In this document: positions 7,334 to 13,369 of the stretch, piece after piece
Numbering within the stretch: the stretch's first letter is position 1
How the letters are laid out: each line of letters begins with the position of its first letter
Assembly (NCBI GenBank): GCA_029258815.1
Contig: JAPDJZ010000015.1
Location: forward strand, 1 to 14,387
Length of the DNA: 14,387 bases
Direction of reading: 5' to 3'
Source of the DNA: an archaeon
GTDB lineage: Archaea > Thermoproteota > Nitrososphaeria_A > Caldarchaeales > Wolframiiraptoraceae
The notes under the pieces: model-generated
What the model was told of the DNA's origin: nothing
What the model saw: only the letters and a program-made list of their open reading frames with translations
Databases searched by the model: none
Position numbers and translations under genes: made by a program

Positions 7334-7936
7334 TTGTCCAAGGAGGAGCTTCTCGATAGATTGAGGAGGGAGATCGAGAGCTGCAGGAGATGCGATCTAT
7401 GGAAGACTAGGAGGAAGCCCGTCCTCGGGGAGGGGCCGGCCGACGCCGAGATAATGCTCGTTGGTCTTGGGCCGGGTAGGCAGGAGGATCTCCAGGGGAG
7501 GCCCTTCGTGGGCGCCGCCGGGAAGTTTCTAGATCAGCTTCTCTCGGAGGCCGGGCTCAGGAGGGAGGACGTCTACATAACCAACGTTATGAAGTGCTTT
7601 CTCCCCGAGAACAGGGCGACGGGGGAGCAGGTGGAGGCGTGCGCGCCGTACCTGGATCGGCAGATCGAGATAATCGAGCCGAGGCTGATAATCGCCTTGG
7701 GGAATCTCGCGGTGGCTTACCTCTTCGGGAAATTCGGGTTGAAGGTCGAGCCCATGGAGAGGATTCACGGAAAGCTGTACAAGTTCTCAACCCTAACCCG
7801 GTCGGGGCACATAATCCCCATGTATCATCCCGCCTCAGCTCTCAGGAACCCGAGCCTCAGAGGCAGGCTTGTGGAGGATTGGAGAATGCTTAAGCCCATT
7901 CTCGTAAAGCTCGGGCTAAGGAGGGAAAACGCCTAA
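7334..7936 (+). CDS. Family 4 (type a) uracil-DNA glycosylase, Fe-S
   Basis: The enzyme removes uracil from DNA, the first step of base excision repair of deaminated cytosine, a constant need in hot habitats. At 200 residues it is of normal size. Four Cys expected to bind a 4Fe-4S cluster are present: Cys17 and Cys20 (CRRC), Cys88 and Cys103. Other family motifs are GRPFVGAAG (55-63), the Asn in ITNVMK (Asn84) and HPAS with His165. The first active-site motif reads GLGPGRQED (44-52); well-studied members usually have Glu where Leu45 stands, while Glu51-Asp52 is kept. The start is TTG, because no ATG or GTG precedes the CRRC motif in a suitable place. A MoaD gene follows 37 bp downstream and may share the transcript. 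Confidence 0.9.
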   Translation: MSKEELLDRLRREIESCRRCDLWKTRRKPVLGEGPADAEIMLVGLGPGRQEDLQGRPFVGAAGKFLDQLLSEAGLRREDVYITNVMKCFLPENRATGEQVEACAPYLDRQIEIIEPRLIIALGNLAVAYLFGKFGLKVEPMERIHGKLYKFSTLTRSGHIIPMYHPASALRNPSLRGRLVEDWRMLKPILVKLGLRRENA

Positions 7937-7973
7937 TACCCCCTTGAAAGCTCATCGCGAAGGACGGCTAAGG

Positions 7974-8258
7974 ATGAGGGTGAAGGTGAGATACTTCGCA
8001 TCCCTTCGAGATCTCCTCGGGGTTAGGGAGGAGGAGTATGAGGTCGAGGGCGAGCCGACAGTTAGGGAGCTGATCCTCGAATACGTGCTGAAAAGGCATG
8101 AGAACGTCGCCGGAGCCGTTTTCGAGAAGTTGGAGGGGCTTCTGAGGGGGGAGGAGGCGGGCTACATGATAATAGTTAACGGCGATAGAGCCGACCCGGA
8201 TCGCAAGCTTAGGAGCGGCGATGTGGTCGCGATCCTCCCGCCCGTCGGAGGGGGCTAA
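7974..8258 (+). CDS. moaD: MoaD-family ubiquitin-fold sulfur carrier
   Basis: This is the small subunit of molybdopterin synthase or a related sulfur carrier. The first residues, MRVKVRYFASLRDLLG, are the classic MoaD beginning. The end, DVVAILPPVGGG, has the Gly-Gly tail that is adenylated and turned into a thiocarboxylate by a MoeB/E1-like enzyme. The ATG at 7974 is chosen because a TTG ten codons earlier (7944) adds residues not seen in MoaD. From 7974 the product is 94 residues, typical for archaeal MoaD. It faces moaE, whose gene ends two bases away on the other strand. A role in tRNA thiolation or protein tagging (as for the SAMPs of halophilic archaea) is also possible. Confidence 0.88.
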   Translation: MRVKVRYFASLRDLLGVREEEYEVEGEPTVRELILEYVLKRHENVAGAVFEKLEGLLRGEEAGYMIIVNGDRADPDRKLRSGDVVAILPPVGGG

Positions 8259-8259
8259 A

Positions 8260-8700
8260 CTATCCCCGGGGAACCCAGTATTCCCCGGAGTCCGTTATCT
8301 CCTTCTTCCGGATTGCAGCCTCTCTCTTCACCCGATCCACCGCCTCCCTCAGGGACTCGAACACCTCCCGCCTGCGGGATCCGGCGATAACGACGTAGAG
8401 TATCGGCTCTCCCACTTCGAGCTCTCCGACGACGTGGTGGATCCTCACGTCCACTATCCCGGGCTTCGCGAGAATCTCCCTAGCTATCTTTTCCAAGCTT
8501 TCCTCCGCCTCCTCCCTATACGCCTGCACGAGAAGCTTCCTAACACTCCCCCCCTTCAACCCCCTTCCACGAACTATCCCAACGTAGCATCCTATGGCTC
8601 CGGCCTTCTCCAGCTCCGGATTTTTCTTAACCTCCGCTAGGATCCTCTCCAAGCTTATCTCCCCCTTCTCGTGGACGCCGACTCCGTAGGAGGCCGCCAT
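8260..8700 (-). CDS. moaE: Molybdopterin synthase large subunit MoaE
   Basis: MoaE takes sulfur from MoaD to convert cyclic pyranopterin monophosphate into molybdopterin, needed for Mo or W enzymes. The 146-residue sequence has the family pattern: GCYVGIVRG near residues 38-46, the HHVVGELEVGE stretch, and the C-terminal IRKKEITDSGEYWV. Lys125 and Lys132 or Lys133 match the two catalytic lysines of the E. coli enzyme (Lys119, Lys126). IRKKE replaces the more common IWKKE. The gene starts 3 bp after the stop of the upstream MoaD-like gene on the same strand, so the two are very likely cotranscribed. It is tail to tail with the plus-strand moaD. Confidence 0.92.
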   Translation of the reverse strand: MAASYGVGVHEKGEISLERILAEVKKNPELEKAGAIGCYVGIVRGRGLKGGSVRKLLVQAYREEAEESLEKIAREILAKPGIVDVRIHHVVGELEVGEPILYVVIAGSRRREVFESLREAVDRVKREAAIRKKEITDSGEYWVPRG

Positions 8701-8703
8701 CGC

Positions 8704-8976
8704 CTAGCCCCCGAGGGCGAGCATTATCACCTTAACCTCCTCGCGGGGATCTATCTCCTGATCGAGCTTCTTCAGGATGGGCTCTCCCCCGATTAAGAGC
8801 ATGAAGTGATCTAGGATCGATTCCCCGCTAGAGCCGGATGAGGCTTTGAAGCGTTCGTCCAAAAGCTTTACCAGGCTTCCGTAGCTAGACCTATCCGGGA
8901 GATCCAGAACCTCCAGCGAGCTGAATCCGAGGAGCTTGGCGGCTGAGCCGGGTATGAACCGCAGGCTAACCCTCAT
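8704..8976 (-). CDS. Second MoaD/ThiS-like ubiquitin-fold protein
   Basis: This 90-residue protein begins MRVSLRFIPGSAAKLLG and ends VKVIMLALGG, so it has a beta-grasp pattern and the C-terminal Gly-Gly that marks MoaD, ThiS and archaeal SAMP proteins. It differs clearly from the plus-strand MoaD (middle part with many Ser/Gly, no PPVGG end), so it is a divergent paralog and not a recent duplicate. It comes first in a two-gene unit with moaE, 3 bp apart, so it may be the working partner of MoaE while the other copy serves a different sulfur path, or the reverse. An own TATA-like box lies at 9020-9027. The fold call is good; the exact role is open. Confidence 0.75.
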   Translation of the reverse strand: MRVSLRFIPGSAAKLLGFSSLEVLDLPDRSSYGSLVKLLDERFKASSGSSGESILDHFMLLIGGEPILKKLDQEIDPREEVKVIMLALGG

Positions 8977-9019
8977 ATCAGCCCCACCGCCTCAACAGGA
9001 TCAAGGGCCATCGATTAAG

Positions 9020-9027
9020 TTAAATAG
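9020..9027 (-). promoter_or_regulatory. TATA-like box for the MoaD-like/moaE pair
   Basis: Read on the minus strand, CTATTTAA lies about 48 bp before the ATG at 8976. Transcription would begin near 8996-9000 and leave a leader containing a G-rich stretch ending in GGGGCTGAT, which can serve as ribosome site. It implies transcription separate from the upstream orphan gene. Confidence 0.35.
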
Positions 9028-9041
9028 CTTCTCCCCCGAGA

Positions 9042-9401
9042 TCATATCCTCGGCGGAAGCTCCCAGTTTCCGAGCAGAACCATTAGAGTGGAGAAGTAGT
9101 AGAAGGAGGAGAGCGTTCTAAAGATCCCATATCTCCTCAAGATCCTGCGCACCCGCTCCGCGTCCCTCTCAGGAACGTAAACAGCTACTAGATTCTCAGC
9201 CCCCCTCGGGAGCGCCCTCGAAACGCTGCTCCACGGATACGACTCCAAGTTTTCTTCAAGCTTGTAGGCTGCGAGCCTACCACACCTTCTAAGAAGCTCT
9301 TTAACGTCTCTAGCGGCTTCGGGGTGAAGCCTGAGATACTCCCGGCATAGGAGCACGAATAAGGAGTTGAATCGGAGGGTCGGCATGGCTAGAGAAAGCA
9401 C
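9042..9401 (-). CDS. Hypothetical protein, 119 residues
   Basis: I do not recognise this protein. It fills an otherwise empty gap, has codon use like its neighbours, and has a mixed helical look: an Arg/Glu-rich middle (HPEAARDVKELLRRCGRLAAY), a strand-like LVAVYV near residue 71, and a hydrophobic tail with FYYFSTLMVLL that could be a buried helix or short membrane-associated segment. The start is uncertain. GTG at 9401 gives 119 residues; ATG at 9386 gives 114. A TATA-like AATTAATTA near 9425-9433 (minus strand) would put the transcription start almost at 9401-9404, so a leaderless start is possible. It is followed by the MoaD-like/moaE pair 65 bp away. Confidence 0.55.
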   Translation of the reverse strand: MLSLAMPTLRFNSLFVLLCREYLRLHPEAARDVKELLRRCGRLAAYKLEENLESYPWSSVSRALPRGAENLVAVYVPERDAERVRRILRRYGIFRTLSSFYYFSTLMVLLGNWELPPRI

Positions 9402-9614
9402 CTGCTCATGCGAGAAATGACTAGATAATTAATTTCTCTCGGCCCCATGCCCAAAGATAAAGCATTCTCCTTAAAAGGTATTGCTAATCCTTTCAAAATT
9501 CACAAAACTTATTTACATTAAGTCAGCATATACACTAGGGAGAATGGGGATCAGCCGGGTCGATCCTAGGAGGCCGGGGCGGATGGCTCGCGGCGGAGTT
9601 CGAGGCGCTCATTC
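9402..9614 (+). other. Intergenic region with divergent promoters and a GC-rich leader
   Basis: This 213-bp gap separates divergent genes. Its first part is AT-rich and holds TATA-like elements for both directions: AATTAATTA for the minus-strand orphan, and ACTTATTTACATTA (about 9507-9520) for the plus-strand gene. A transcription start near 9540 is expected for the plus strand. From about 9540 the sequence turns GC-rich and forms a leader of about 75 bases before the ATG at 9615. No tRNA or known riboswitch pattern was recognised. Confidence 0.5.
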
Positions 9615-9618
9615 ATGA
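9544..9618 (+). CDS. Possible 24-residue upstream ORF / leader peptide
   Basis: An ATG at 9544, just after GGGAGA and close to the expected transcription start, opens a 24-codon frame rich in Arg and Gly (MGISRVDPRRPGRMARGGVR...). Its TGA at 9616-9618 overlaps the ATG at 9615 of the next gene (ATGA), the arrangement often seen in translational coupling. It could be a short leader peptide that feeds ribosomes to the downstream start, which itself has no Shine-Dalgarno. It is short, and chance cannot be excluded in GC-rich DNA. Confidence 0.3.
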   Translation: MGISRVDPRRPGRMARGGVRGAHS

Positions 9619-10004
9619 GAGGTAGGGATGAGTATCTAACGCCGATCATGAAGCAGGAGCTTAAACGCGCAATAAGCTCGATCCTAGGCGAGGGAGGGAT
9701 GGAGGTCTTGGATTTTCAACTGAGAAGATGCATGGGGGCTGGGCTGCTGGAGGGTCTTATCGAGTATCCTCAACGGCTCTACATCTGCCTGAGGAGGATC
9801 TACGGGGATGGCGCGGACGCGATAGTAATGCTTCTCGGGGAGGCTCTTATAAAGACCTATGATCTCGACATAAGCTCGAGAAGGCTTCTCCTACTGATTA
9901 AGGAAGGCAGCCCGGAGGCCGGGGAGAAGCTTAGGGAGGTCTGGGCGAGCTTGGCTAGACGTTCCTTCCGATCGGGGGGTGAGCTTCATGAATATCGGGA
10001 ATGA
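9615..10004 (+). CDS. Small helical protein upstream of the KaiC/GvpD-like ATPase (NitrOD5-like?)
   Basis: This 129-residue protein seems all helical. The pattern of residues 11-80 (a helix with SILGEGGMEVLDFQL, then EYPQRLYICLRRIYGDGADAIVMLLGEAL) recalls the NitrOD5-like output domains of archaea, but this rests on pattern memory only. A Ser/Arg-rich tail follows. The start at 9615 is the only ATG/GTG/TTG after an in-frame stop at 9567, so it is well fixed. Its end overlaps the start of the ATPase gene by 17 to 26 bases, which strongly suggests joint translation and a shared function, perhaps as partner or regulator of the ATPase. No catalytic motif, Cys pair or membrane segment is seen. Confidence 0.65.
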   Translation: MRGRDEYLTPIMKQELKRAISSILGEGGMEVLDFQLRRCMGAGLLEGLIEYPQRLYICLRRIYGDGADAIVMLLGEALIKTYDLDISSRRLLLLIKEGSPEAGEKLREVWASLARRSFRSGGELHEYRE

Positions 10005-11421
10005 CGTGCGCCAAAAGCCGCCCGCAGAATCCGGGATCGAGGGATTAGACGAGCTTATAAAGGGCCTCCCAAGAGGGGGCTTGATAGTAATCTCGGGCAG
10101 CCCGGGAACCGGTAAAACCGCCATGGCCGCCAGCTTCATCTACGAGGGAGCGTTAAGATACGGCGAGCCGGGCGTCTACGCCTCCCTAATAGAGGATGAG
10201 CGAAGATTCTACTCCTACATGCGGGGATTCGGATACGATTTCGAGAAGCTCGGGGATAGGGGCTTGTTCCGCTATCTCGAGCTTCCAACCCTCCTCAGCC
10301 CCGCCGTCGGCTCGCTCACCAACACGATAATCGAGGAGGTCGAGAAGATCCAAGCTAAGAGGCTCGTCGTAGACTCTTACACCGCGCTTAACGACATGTT
10401 CAAGAGCAGATCCGAGGCGAGAAGCTTCCTCCACACATTCTTCTCCAAAATCGTTAAGGGCCTAGGCTGCACGACCCTCCTAATAAGGGAGGAGTCCTCC
10501 GCCGATGAGAAGCATGAGCATGGGTTCGAGGAGTTCATAGCGGATGGAATAATCCACCTCAAGGCGGGAAGGCTTGAGGGAAAGCTCATCAGAGAGCTAA
10601 CGATCCTAAAGATGAGGGGGAGCCCGGTCGAGAACCCCGATGCGTGCTTCACCCTTCATCAAGGCTTCAAAATCCTGCCGCCAACCAAGATAACGATCCC
10701 GGAAAAGCCCGTATCGTTCAAGCCGCCTCCGGATCCGGCGGGAGGATATACGAGCGGGATACCAGACTTGGACCGGATCATAGGAGGATTCCCGAATAGA
10801 TCGACGATACTGTTAGAAGCCGACCCGAGGATAACGCCCCTAGAGCTGCTGTTTATCGAGGGCCCGGGCATAGCCTCGCGCATCCACAAGGAAATGCCGT
10901 GCATATGCATACCGCCCGGTGGAATGATTTCAGAAGACCTGAAAAACTTCATCAAAATATATGGGCTGAGCGATCGGCAGATCGAAGAGTATCTGAAGCT
11001 ACCCTTCGAAGAGGTCGAAGTCCCGGCATCCATGATCGCCATCAAAGCGAGCTCGGAGAGGATGGATCGAATATTTGAAAGACTTAGAGGATACGTTTCC
11101 GCGATCGTGAGGGAGTATCGGAAGCCTCCGATAAGGCTTATAGGCGTAGATAAACTCGCTCAAATCTTCGGGGAGCGCCTCGTGGACGTAGCCTACCAAG
11201 GGGTGGATAACACGAAGAAATACGGAGGCCTCCTGATCTGGACCCTGAAACCGACCTATCCGTGGATCTCGGGGAGGCTCGCACCCCTAGCTGATATACA
11301 TCTGAGGATCACGCGAAGACACGGATGCCTGCTGCTCTATGGAATAAAACCTAGAACACCCCTTTACGCGATTCGATTCGAGGAAGGAAAGATGCCACCA
11401 AAACTAATACCAATAATGTAA
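9988..11421 (+). CDS. KaiC/RadA-superfamily ATPase, GvpD-like, with degenerate second domain
   Basis: The N-terminal half is a KaiC-like RecA domain: GIEGLDELIKG, Walker A GSPGTGKT (Lys43), Walker B LVVDS (Asp129), and a late LLIREESSADEKHEHG part typical of the family. A second half begins near residue 248 with SGIPDLDRIIGGFP, the usual opening of a KaiC domain, but where a P-loop should follow it reads LLEADPRITPLE, so it cannot bind ATP in the normal way. One live and one dead domain recalls archaeal GvpD-type regulators. Such ATPases act in signal-controlled regulation; the target here is unknown. ATG 9988 is preferred to GTG 9979 because GGGGTGAG lies just before it. No gas vesicle structural gene is in the window. 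The overlapping helical protein upstream is its likely partner. Confidence 0.8.
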   Translation: MNIGNDVRQKPPAESGIEGLDELIKGLPRGGLIVISGSPGTGKTAMAASFIYEGALRYGEPGVYASLIEDERRFYSYMRGFGYDFEKLGDRGLFRYLELPTLLSPAVGSLTNTIIEEVEKIQAKRLVVDSYTALNDMFKSRSEARSFLHTFFSKIVKGLGCTTLLIREESSADEKHEHGFEEFIADGIIHLKAGRLEGKLIRELTILKMRGSPVENPDACFTLHQGFKILPPTKITIPEKPVSFKPPPDPAGGYTSGIPDLDRIIGGFPNRSTILLEADPRITPLELLFIEGPGIASRIHKEMPCICIPPGGMISEDLKNFIKIYGLSDRQIEEYLKLPFEEVEVPASMIAIKASSERMDRIFERLRGYVSAIVREYRKPPIRLIGVDKLAQIFGERLVDVAYQGVDNTKKYGGLLIWTLKPTYPWISGRLAPLADIHLRITRRHGCLLLYGIKPRTPLYAIRFEEGKMPPKLIPIM

Positions 11422-11456
11422 GTTTAGCTTTCTTCCTTATCGCAGTAATTCACCAC

Positions 11457-11467
11457 ATTTTTCTCCC
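11457..11467 (+). terminator. T-rich tract after the KaiC/GvpD-like gene
   Basis: ATTTTTCTCCC lies about 36 bp after the stop codon, in a pyrimidine-rich stretch that begins with CTTTCTTCCTT at 11429. T-rich tracts are the main archaeal termination signal. No stem is needed or seen. Confidence 0.35.
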
Positions 11468-11539
11468 TAATATCTTCTTGGTGTTCGACGACCGGAGCTC
11501 GGAAACGGATAAGACTCCATAATCCGGGGATGGAAACGC

Positions 11540-11547
11540 TTTATAAA
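11540..11547 (+). promoter_or_regulatory. Box A TATA element for the Fe-S oxidoreductase
   Basis: TTTATAAA, a full match to the archaeal box A consensus, lies about 40 bp before the TTG at 11583. A transcription start near 11570 would give a leader of 10 to 15 bases with a purine-rich AGGAAGA. This is the clearest promoter in the window. Confidence 0.65.
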
Positions 11548-11582
11548 TGATGACGGCCGAGAATGATGCAGGAAGATGAAGA

Positions 11583-12707
11583 TTGCCGCTTGAAGATCTC
11601 GAAAATCAGGTAAGCTCATGCATCGGGTGCAGGGTGTGCGAGGAGAAGTGCCCCCTCTATCTGGCTTCACGGGATCCCGGCTTTAGCCCCTGGAGGAAGA
11701 TCGAGATCGCCGGCAGGCTCATCAAGGGAATAGATGTTCCCTTAGAGGATTTGCTGAAGGCGGTGTACGGGTGCACCCTCTGCGGCATCTGTGAAAGGGC
11801 GTGCCCTACCGGGATAAGGATAACGGAAGTCGTCCGAGCGCTGAGAACTAGGGTCGCTCGGGAGGAGAAGACGCCGGCGAAGATAACCCGGATGTGCTCC
11901 AACATAATTGGCGAAGGCTCGATGATCGGGGGCGGGAACGAGTTTTGGGCGAGCTGGATACCAGAAGGTTTAAGCCTTCCCGAAAAGGCCGAGAACATCT
12001 ACCTAGTCGGATGCATGATACCGTTTAAGATGCCGGATCTCGGCAGGGCCACGTTGGAAATGCTCCTTAGAGCGGGGGTCGACCTCACGATCCTCGGCGA
12101 AGAGGAGAGATGCTGCGGCCTCCTCCTATGGGAGCACGGCCTCGTGGAAGAATTTAGAAAAGCCGCGGAAGAGAATGTGAAGAAGATTAAACGCAGAAAT
12201 ACCGGGAGAGTGATAGTTTCATGTGCGGCCTGTTATTACGCTTACAGAGAGATCTATCCGAAGGTCATCGGGGAGAGAATAGAGGTCAAGCACGTTATCG
12301 AGGTGCTGGATGAGCTGGTTGAAGCTGGGAGGCTTAAGCCCAGAAAGCCCCTCAAAGAAAGGGTTTCGTACTTCGACGCATGCCACTTCACGAGATATAC
12401 GGGAAAATATGATTTACCGAGGCGCCTGATCGAGAGCATACCCGGGATAGAGCTCGTGGAGCTTCCGAGGAGCAGGGAGTTCGGATACTGCTGCGGCATA
12501 TCGAGCGGGGTTAAGCTCGTGTTCAAGAGCTTGGCGGACTCGGCCGGGAGGATGATAATAGATGAGGCGAGGAAGATGGGCGTGAGAAAGATAGTAACCT
12601 CATGCCCGCTCTGCATGTACCAGTTCGCGAGCATCATAGAGAAAGATAACATAGGGGGAATAGAGGCGGTGGATCTCCCGCTCCTGCTCTATAGATCAAT
12701 AGACTGA
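11583..12707 (+). CDS. Fe-S oxidoreductase with two CCG domains (HdrD / GlpC / GlcF-like)
   Basis: The 374-residue protein has two bacterial-type 4Fe-4S ferredoxin motifs, CIGCRVCEEKCP (Cys13, 16, 19, 23) and CTLCGICERACP (Cys64, 67, 70, 74). Two CCG domains follow, both with complete Cys sets (C, CC, CxxC): first VGCMIP / RCCG / SCAACYY, then ACHFTR / YCCG / SCPLCMYQ. This is the layout of HdrD, GlpC and the Fe-S subunits of glycolate or lactate oxidases, which pass electrons between a flavin dehydrogenase or membrane carrier and a thiol or quinone. No partner such as HdrE, a flavin oxidase or a cytochrome is adjacent, so the substrate is unknown. The TTG start is forced by an in-frame stop at 11577 and no nearer ATG. 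A strong TATA box shows it is a single-gene unit. No membrane segment is seen. Confidence 0.85.
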   Translation: MPLEDLENQVSSCIGCRVCEEKCPLYLASRDPGFSPWRKIEIAGRLIKGIDVPLEDLLKAVYGCTLCGICERACPTGIRITEVVRALRTRVAREEKTPAKITRMCSNIIGEGSMIGGGNEFWASWIPEGLSLPEKAENIYLVGCMIPFKMPDLGRATLEMLLRAGVDLTILGEEERCCGLLLWEHGLVEEFRKAAEENVKKIKRRNTGRVIVSCAACYYAYREIYPKVIGERIEVKHVIEVLDELVEAGRLKPRKPLKERVSYFDACHFTRYTGKYDLPRRLIESIPGIELVELPRSREFGYCCGISSGVKLVFKSLADSAGRMIIDEARKMGVRKIVTSCPLCMYQFASIIEKDNIGGIEAVDLPLLLYRSID

Positions 12708-12727
12708 AAAAGTTCATCGACTAAAGG

Positions 12728-12757
12728 GAAGCTTGCCGGCTTTAGGCCGAGTCCGGC
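12728..12757 (+). repeat. Imperfect repeat, copy 1
   Basis: The stretch reads like a 30-base element with AAGCTTG, CCGGC, TTTAGGCCG, GT and CCGGCT in order. A second copy with small indels is at 13190-13216. Copy 1 contains a weak stem (GCCGG 12735-12739 with CCGGC 12753-12757) and lies shortly after the stop of the Fe-S oxidoreductase, so it might be a 3' end element. Confidence 0.35.
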
Positions 12758-12766
12758 TGAGACAAG

Positions 12767-12776
12767 AATTATAAAC
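12767..12776 (+). promoter_or_regulatory. TATA box for the DUF167 gene
   Basis: AATTATAAAC lies about 32 bp before the ATG at 12804. Transcription would begin within a few bases of the ATG, and no Shine-Dalgarno is present, so the mRNA is probably leaderless. Confidence 0.55.
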
Positions 12777-12803
12777 GCGGCGCACAAGATTCTCTAACAG
12801 CTC

Positions 12804-13121
12804 ATGAAAATCCGTGAGGCCGACTTGGAGAGGATTATGCTCGAGGTCGAGAACGGGGTTTGCCTAAAGATCTACGTTACGCCGAGGGCGGGGGAAACGA
12901 GGTTAATCTACAGGGATGGGGAGCTTTTATTCTATAGCGAGAAGAACCCGAAGCACCACGCGGTAAACAGGGATCTAATGAAATACCTCTACAAGATCTT
13001 CGACCGAGCTGAAAACATATCAATAATCAGGGGAAGATCCGACAGAACGAAGATCGTCAAGCTAATAGGATTATCAAAAGACGAAGCGATCGAGAAGCTG
13101 CTCAAATTCATAGAGAAATAA
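12804..13121 (+). CDS. DUF167 / YggU-family protein
   Basis: The 105-residue protein fits the DUF167 (YggU) family of small alpha/beta proteins of unknown function found in all domains of life. The match is in the order of parts: KIYVTPRAGETRLIYRDGELLFY (residues 22-44), a central helix NRDLMKYLYKIF (54-65), then ISIIRGRSDRTKIVKLIGLS near residues 72-91. The usual APPVxGKAN loop is replaced by EKNPKHHAVN, which keeps the helix-starting Asn but not the rest. It is a single-gene unit with its own TATA box. After its stop the base composition changes sharply, so it is the last gene with host-like codon use in the window. Confidence 0.8.
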   Translation: MKIREADLERIMLEVENGVCLKIYVTPRAGETRLIYRDGELLFYSEKNPKHHAVNRDLMKYLYKIFDRAENISIIRGRSDRTKIVKLIGLSKDEAIEKLLKFIEK

Positions 13122-13123
13122 TA

Positions 13124-13141
13124 GCGGGCATGCGGCGGCAG
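13124..13141 (+). repeat. Imperfect direct repeat bordering the AT-rich segment, copy 1
   Basis: GCGGGCATGCGGCGGCAG here and GGGGGCGTGCGGCGGTAG at 14363-14380 match at 15 of 18 bases in the same orientation. They lie on either side of the AT-rich two-gene segment. The repeat could mark an insertion boundary, or be a coincidence of GC-rich words. Confidence 0.3.
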
Positions 13142-13189
13142 AATATCAAACCTGCTAGGAATACCGCCGATTTCTGAACGCCTTAGTTA

Positions 13190-13216
13190 AAAGCTTGTCG
13201 CTTTTTAGGCCGTGTG
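13190..13216 (+). repeat. Imperfect repeat, copy 2
   Basis: This copy shares AAGCTTG, CGC, TTTAGGCCG, GT and GGCT in order with 12728-12757, differing by a few substitutions and indels. Both copies lie downstream of genes in non-coding DNA. Confidence 0.35.
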
Positions 13217-13328
13217 GGCTATGGCCTTTCGATTTTTCTACGAAAACATCATTTCACTTTTTCGTTGCCAATCAAATTGCATGACAAAATAAAAATTGGA
13301 AGCTTCAGCTTATCTGGATAAAAAAACG

Positions 13329-13337
13329 CTTTTAAAT
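13329..13337 (+). promoter_or_regulatory. TATA-like box for the small DNA-binding protein/Cas4 pair
   Basis: CTTTTAAAT lies about 37 bp before the ATG at 13370. A second candidate, GATATAAC at 13341-13348, is about 25 bp before it. Either would give a short leader with GGTCGGGG as ribosome site. Confidence 0.45.
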
Positions 13338-13369
13338 GTGGATATAACATCTTTTACTTGTGGTCGGGG

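Larger units (their letters stand above)
13122..13357 (+). other. AT-rich intergenic region at the composition break
   Basis: This 236-bp stretch has no gene. It starts with the GC-rich bases of direct repeat copy 1 (13124-13141), holds the second copy of the 30-base repeat (13190-13216) with a short stem (AGGCC / GGCCT, about 13207-13227) followed by GATTTTT, which may act as a terminator, and ends in A/T-rich DNA with promoter-like elements for the next gene. Confidence 0.5.

Noticed and set aside
8221..8640. Plus-strand frame of 139 codons over moaE
   Set aside because: It is the complement of moaE and shows no family features; the minus strand has the MoaE motifs.
9979..11421. True gas vesicle gene cluster
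   Set aside because: Only the regulator-like ATPase fold is present; no gvpA or other gas vesicle gene is seen.
11547..11578. C/D box small RNA (ATGATGA followed by a second ATGATG)
   Set aside because: No CTGA D boxes are at the required distances, and the stretch is explained as promoter and leader of the Fe-S oxidoreductase.
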